Of a DNA stretch of 18,320 nucleotides, positions 15,270 to 18,320 are shown in pieces (the stretch's first letter is position 1; every line of letters begins with the position of its first letter). The stretch covers positions 1 to 18,320 of the forward strand of contig JAGGWL010000042.1 of the NCBI GenBank assembly GCA_021157555.1, in the 5' to 3' direction. The DNA comes from Deltaproteobacteria bacterium (GTDB lineage Bacteria; Desulfobacterota; Desulfobacteria; Desulfobacterales; BuS5). The notes under the pieces are model-generated. The model was not told where the DNA came from. It made no database searches and saw nothing but the letters and a program-made list of their open reading frames with translations. The position numbers and the translations under genes were made by a program.

Positions 15270-15290
15270 GGGCGAACACAAGGTTCGCCC
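15270..15290. repeat. GC-rich hairpin resembling a dispersed genomic repeat
   Basis: GGGCGAAC (15270-15277) and GTTCGCCC (15283-15290) form a perfect 8-bp stem around ACAAG, followed by CTAC. It is GC-rich in an AT-rich gap. Hairpins of the form GGGCGA...TCGCCCCTAC occur as dispersed repeats in many bacterial genomes; this is from memory. The rest of the 15192-15373 gap shows a C5/T9 tract near its start, a possible promoter at 15237-15265, and no gene that I trust. Confidence 0.6.
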
Positions 15291-15373
15291 CTACACATTT
15301 TCATATTTTGTTGTGCCTGAGAGGGCATGCTGATTATGTTAAACATTTGGAAGCTCTGGAACGGGGGAAAAAT

Positions 15374-16582
15374 ATGCCTGTTTATCTTTGGGAAGGTAAA
15401 GATAAAAGAAATGAAATTCAAAAAGGGGAAATGGAGGCTGGTAATGAAGACGCTGTCAGAGCTAATCTAAGCAGGCTCAAGATAAATCCCTCAAAAATTA
15501 AACAAAAGCCAAAAGATCTTTTTGAAAATATTGCTTTTTTCCAGCCAAGCGTCACAATTAAAGATGTTATCCTCTTTTGTAGACAATTCTCCACCATGAT
15601 AGATGCGGGGCTTCCAATTATTCAGTGTCTGGACATACTTTATGGTCAGCAGGAAAACACCACGTTTAAAAAAATTCTGAAAAAAATAAAATCGGCTGTA
15701 GAAGGTGGAGCCACGCTTGCTGAAGCGTTAAAAAAATATCCCAAACAATTCGATGATCTTTTTGTTAACATGATTGCCGCAGGTGAAGCAGGCGGTATCC
15801 TCGACATAATCCTTCAGCGACTTTCTGCCTACATGGAAAAAGCCGCCAAACTCAAAGCCAAAGTAAAAGGCGCCATGACTTACCCGATTATAACAATCAT
15901 AATAGCCGCAATAGTTGTAGCGATAATTATGGTATTTGTTATACCGGTTTTTCAAAGCATGTTCAACGACATGGGGGGATCTCTTCCGACACCGACCTTA
16001 ATTGTTGTAGCAATGAGTAATTTCGTCAGACACAATATAATATATATTATTGGCGCAATTGTTATTTTTATATTTGCCTATAAAAGATTTTATAACACCA
16101 TAAAAGGAAGAGCTATACTTGATGATCTTTTTCTTAAATTACCCATGTTCGGCATATTATTAAGAAAAGTAGCTGTAGCCAAATTTACGAGGACAATGGG
16201 AACAATGCTCTCAAGTGGAGTCTCTATTCTGGATGCCCTTGACATTGTTGCCAAAACAGCGGGCAACGTAACCATTGAAAAGGCAATTTATAATGTCAAA
16301 GCAGGGATTTCCGAAGGCCAGACCATGTCTGAACCTTTAATTAAAAGCGGCGTATTTCCATCCATGGTATGCCAGATGATTGCGGTTGGAGAATCAACAG
16401 GAGCCCTTGATTCCATGTTAACAAAAATTGCCGATTTTTATGATGAAGAAGTGGATCAGGCTGTAGAAAATCTTACTTCCATGATTGAGCCGTTTATGCT
16501 GGTTTTTCTGGGTGTTGTCATAGGAGGGCTGGTTATTGCCATGTATCTTCCTATCTTTACTATGGCATCGGCGGTCGGGTAG
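15374..16582 (+). CDS. pilC: Type IV pilus inner-membrane platform protein (PilC/GspF family)
   Basis: Polytopic platform protein that couples the pilus motor ATPases to pilin assembly. From the chosen start MPVYLWEGKD it has 402 residues. Two T2SSF domains (about 67-190 and 270-392) each contain the signature helix (AAGEAGGILDIIL, AVGESTGALDSML), with transmembrane segments near 170-195, 220-240 and 373-395. I rejected an upstream in-frame ATG at 15263 because the family N-terminus begins here, GGGGG lies 6-7 nt upstream, and the extra 37 codons would be read from the repeat hairpin. A GspF of type II secretion is possible; the neighbouring PilS-like kinase favours pili. No pilB, pilT or pilin gene is in the window. 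Confidence 0.9.
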   Translation: MPVYLWEGKDKRNEIQKGEMEAGNEDAVRANLSRLKINPSKIKQKPKDLFENIAFFQPSVTIKDVILFCRQFSTMIDAGLPIIQCLDILYGQQENTTFKKILKKIKSAVEGGATLAEALKKYPKQFDDLFVNMIAAGEAGGILDIILQRLSAYMEKAAKLKAKVKGAMTYPIITIIIAAIVVAIIMVFVIPVFQSMFNDMGGSLPTPTLIVVAMSNFVRHNIIYIIGAIVIFIFAYKRFYNTIKGRAILDDLFLKLPMFGILLRKVAVAKFTRTMGTMLSSGVSILDALDIVAKTAGNVTIEKAIYNVKAGISEGQTMSEPLIKSGVFPSMVCQMIAVGESTGALDSMLTKIADFYDEEVDQAVENLTSMIEPFMLVFLGVVIGGLVIAMYLPIFTMASAVG

Positions 16583-16594
16583 TTAATTAATAAC

Positions 16595-17926
16595 ATGAAC
16601 AGGCAATTGATAAAGTCAAAAAGCAGCCTCTATCATAAGCTTAAAATTCTTATGTTTAGCCGGCTGGTTTTCACCACATTCCTGTTAGGGGCCACCATGT
16701 GCCTCCAAATTAAACAAGACAGTTCTTTTACCGGCAAGCCGCTCTTGTTTCTTTATGGACTTACAGGAGGAATTTTTCTCCTCTCTTTCTTTTATACTCT
16801 TCTCATTTATCATGTAAAACGGGAACGGCTGTTTGCATATTTGCAAATCATATTCGATACTTTTGTCGTTTCCTTGATAATATATATTACAGGATGTTAT
16901 TCAAGCAGTTTTGTATTTTTCTATCTCATTGTAATCATATATTCAAGTATGCTCCTTTTTAAACGTGGGAGTATGCTAATGGCATCCATATGCAGTATTC
17001 AATATGGTGTTATGATAGACCTTGAATATTACGGCGTCCTGAAGCCCTTTATAATAGAAGAAACTCTTTTAGCGGGCAGTCATGATTGGAGCCATGTTCT
17101 TTACAAAATAGCATTTACCATGATTGCCTGTTTTGCCGTAGCATATCTGAGCAACATCCTTTCGGAACAAGCTGAAGATACAAAAAATCAACTTGTAGTT
17201 ATGGAGGATCATGTAAAGAGAGTGGAAAAAATGGCGGCGATTGGAGAAATGGCGGCCGGCCTGGCGCACGAACTCAAAAACCCGCTGGCATCTCTTACGG
17301 GCTCAATCCAGTTGTTGAGGGAAGATAAACAATTTAATTCATATCACGATAAACTAATACAAATATTTTTACGTGAAGCAGACCGTTTAAACGACCTGGT
17401 TAACAATTTTCTTATGTATGCTAAACCTCCTCACAAAGGACAGACTAAAGCAACTGAAATCAGCAAAGAACTGGCCGATACAATAAGGCTTTTTGAAAGG
17501 GATAGTGTTTGCAGAGAACGAATCAAAATTATAAACAATCTGAATGAAGATATCTGGACGGAGATAGATCCTCTCCACCTTCGCCAGATACTCTTAAACC
17601 TTTTTTTGAATGCGGCTGAATCTATTGAGGGTATTGGCGTGATCAACGTAAAAACATCCACAACCTCCGACAATAATGCTGCTTTAGAAATTTCCGATAC
17701 CGGCTGCGGTATGACTGACGATACGATTAAATCTATTTTTGATCCATTTTTTACAACAAAGCAAAAAGGAACCGGCCTTGGTCTGTCCATTGTTCATAAT
17801 ATACTTGAAGCCTATGGTAACCGCATAGATGTTAAAAGCATTGTTAACAAAGGAACAACAATAAGATTGCATCTTAAAAAAATTAATCCCCCCTGCTTTC
17901 AAGAATATTCTAAAGGAATAATATAA
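16595..17926 (+). CDS. Membrane histidine kinase, PilS/NtrB-like
   Basis: Two-component sensor kinase. About six hydrophobic segments (about 20-185) form the membrane domain, followed by a short coiled linker (about 188-212) and no PAS domain that I can see. The HisKA helix has the phospho-acceptor His225 (AAGLAHELKNPLASL). The ATPase domain has the N box (Asn335, Asn339), DTGCGM (368-373), FDPFFTTK (382-389) and GTGLGLS (392-398). The length of 443 aa fits PilS, which controls pilin transcription through PilR and sigma54. It starts 12 bp after pilC, supporting a PilS identity, but no cognate response regulator follows. Ribosome binding before the ATG is weak. The specific signal and partner are unknown. 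Confidence 0.85.
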   Translation: MNRQLIKSKSSLYHKLKILMFSRLVFTTFLLGATMCLQIKQDSSFTGKPLLFLYGLTGGIFLLSFFYTLLIYHVKRERLFAYLQIIFDTFVVSLIIYITGCYSSSFVFFYLIVIIYSSMLLFKRGSMLMASICSIQYGVMIDLEYYGVLKPFIIEETLLAGSHDWSHVLYKIAFTMIACFAVAYLSNILSEQAEDTKNQLVVMEDHVKRVEKMAAIGEMAAGLAHELKNPLASLTGSIQLLREDKQFNSYHDKLIQIFLREADRLNDLVNNFLMYAKPPHKGQTKATEISKELADTIRLFERDSVCRERIKIINNLNEDIWTEIDPLHLRQILLNLFLNAAESIEGIGVINVKTSTTSDNNAALEISDTGCGMTDDTIKSIFDPFFTTKQKGTGLGLSIVHNILEAYGNRIDVKSIVNKGTTIRLHLKKINPPCFQEYSKGII

Positions 17927-17974
17927 GGAACGAGGACGAAATAACTTTTTTAAAGCATTTCTAAAAAACTATAG

Positions 17975-18003
17975 TTGTATATAAAATTCAATTCAGCTAT
18001 GAT
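17975..18003 (+). promoter_or_regulatory. Candidate promoter for the last gene
   Basis: TTGTAT (17975-17980), 17 bp, then TATGAT (17998-18003, five of six consensus bases) lie about 57 bp upstream of the radical SAM start. They sit in the 133-bp gap after the kinase gene, which holds no other gene that I can see. The -35 is weak. Confidence 0.35.
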
Positions 18004-18059
18004 TTATAAAAATATTATCGCACATGTTAAAATTGCTTTGAATAAATAGAGAATTACAT

Positions 18060-18320
18060 ATGAATAAAAAAGATAAAACATATCAAGGCTTTGAACAAGG
18101 GCCAATAAGGCCTCCAAGCGAGGCTCGCAGTCTTCTTATACGCGTAAGCAGAAATTGTCCGTGGAATAAATGCACTTTTTGTGGAACATACAACAATACC
18201 ACATTTTCCGTACGTTCGGTTGAAGATGTTATTAAAGATATTGATTCTGTTTACAAACATGTTGAAACTCTGAAATCTATAGCAGATCTTGAAGGCCGCA
18301 TAACTCAGGCTAATCTTAGA
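18060..18320 (+). CDS. Radical SAM protein, N-terminal part (cut by window edge)
   Basis: An open frame starts at the ATG 18060-18062 and runs 87 codons to the edge. It begins MNKKDKTYQGFEQGPIRPPS and contains SLLIRVSRNCPWNKCTFCGTY (22-43 region), a cluster-binding motif of radical SAM enzymes. The cysteines are Cys33, Cys38 and Cys41, a CX4CX2C spacing instead of the usual CX3CX2C. The RPPSEA...LIRV lead-in is familiar from uncharacterised COG1032-like radical SAM proteins. No cobalamin-binding domain precedes it. The function is unknown. GAGA about 5 nt upstream is a weak ribosome site. Being 133 bp from the kinase with its own candidate promoter, it may be a separate unit. Confidence 0.8.
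   Translation, partial: MNKKDKTYQGFEQGPIRPPSEARSLLIRVSRNCPWNKCTFCGTYNNTTFSVRSVEDVIKDIDSVYKHVETLKSIADLEGRITQANLR

Noticed and set aside
15263..15373. N-terminal extension of PilC from the ATG at 15263
   Set aside because: It is translated through a repeat-like hairpin and does not resemble the family N-terminus; the internal ATG at 15374 has a strong G-rich ribosome site and the expected sequence.

Overview
The window looks like an ordinary core-genome segment of an AT-rich, anaerobic Desulfobacterota (Deltaproteobacteria) relative, probably Desulfobacterales-like. This rests on gene content and protein style: an acyl-CoA dehydrogenase next to fab genes, a GatCA amidotransferase with GltX, an endonuclease-type MutL, two radical SAM proteins and a PilC/PilS pair. 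No search was possible, so the taxonomic call is inference.

Left half, minus strand, read from about 6370 down to 1: a recognisable sigma70-like promoter, then rpmF (ribosomal protein L32), a ~103-bp inverted-repeat element, a large acyl-CoA dehydrogenase, fabG, acpP, fabF, an ABC-F ATPase, and the first codons of another possible gene running off the left edge. The order rpmF ... fabG-acpP-fabF matches the classic bacterial fatty acid synthesis cluster. The places usually held by plsX, fabH and fabD are taken here by one acyl-CoA dehydrogenase.

Middle: a 370-bp divergent, very AT-rich region separates rpmF from gltX. It contains a possible 23-codon leader ORF.

Right half, plus strand: gltX, argS, a SPOR-domain membrane protein, gatC, gatA, an unannotated 59-residue ORF, mutL and a radical SAM protein with a C-terminal winged-helix-like tail. 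These are packed tightly, with overlaps or gaps of 0-20 bp, apart from a 100-bp gltX-argS gap. gltX and gatCA fit the indirect route to Gln-tRNA(Gln) (and/or Asn-tRNA(Asn)), but gatB is not in the window. After a 182-bp gap with a dispersed-repeat-like hairpin come pilC (type IV pilus inner membrane platform) and a PilS/NtrB-like histidine kinase. A second radical SAM protein is cut by the right edge.

The most noteworthy observations are a 13-adenine run in the linker of mutL, where slippage in either direction would truncate the protein; the MITE-like element with 24-bp terminal inverted repeats between rpmF and the dehydrogenase; the dehydrogenase in the fab cluster; and the CX4CX2C cysteine spacing in the last gene. 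I saw no CRISPR array, tRNA, rRNA, integrase, transposase or obvious defence system, and no convincing wholly new multi-gene system.
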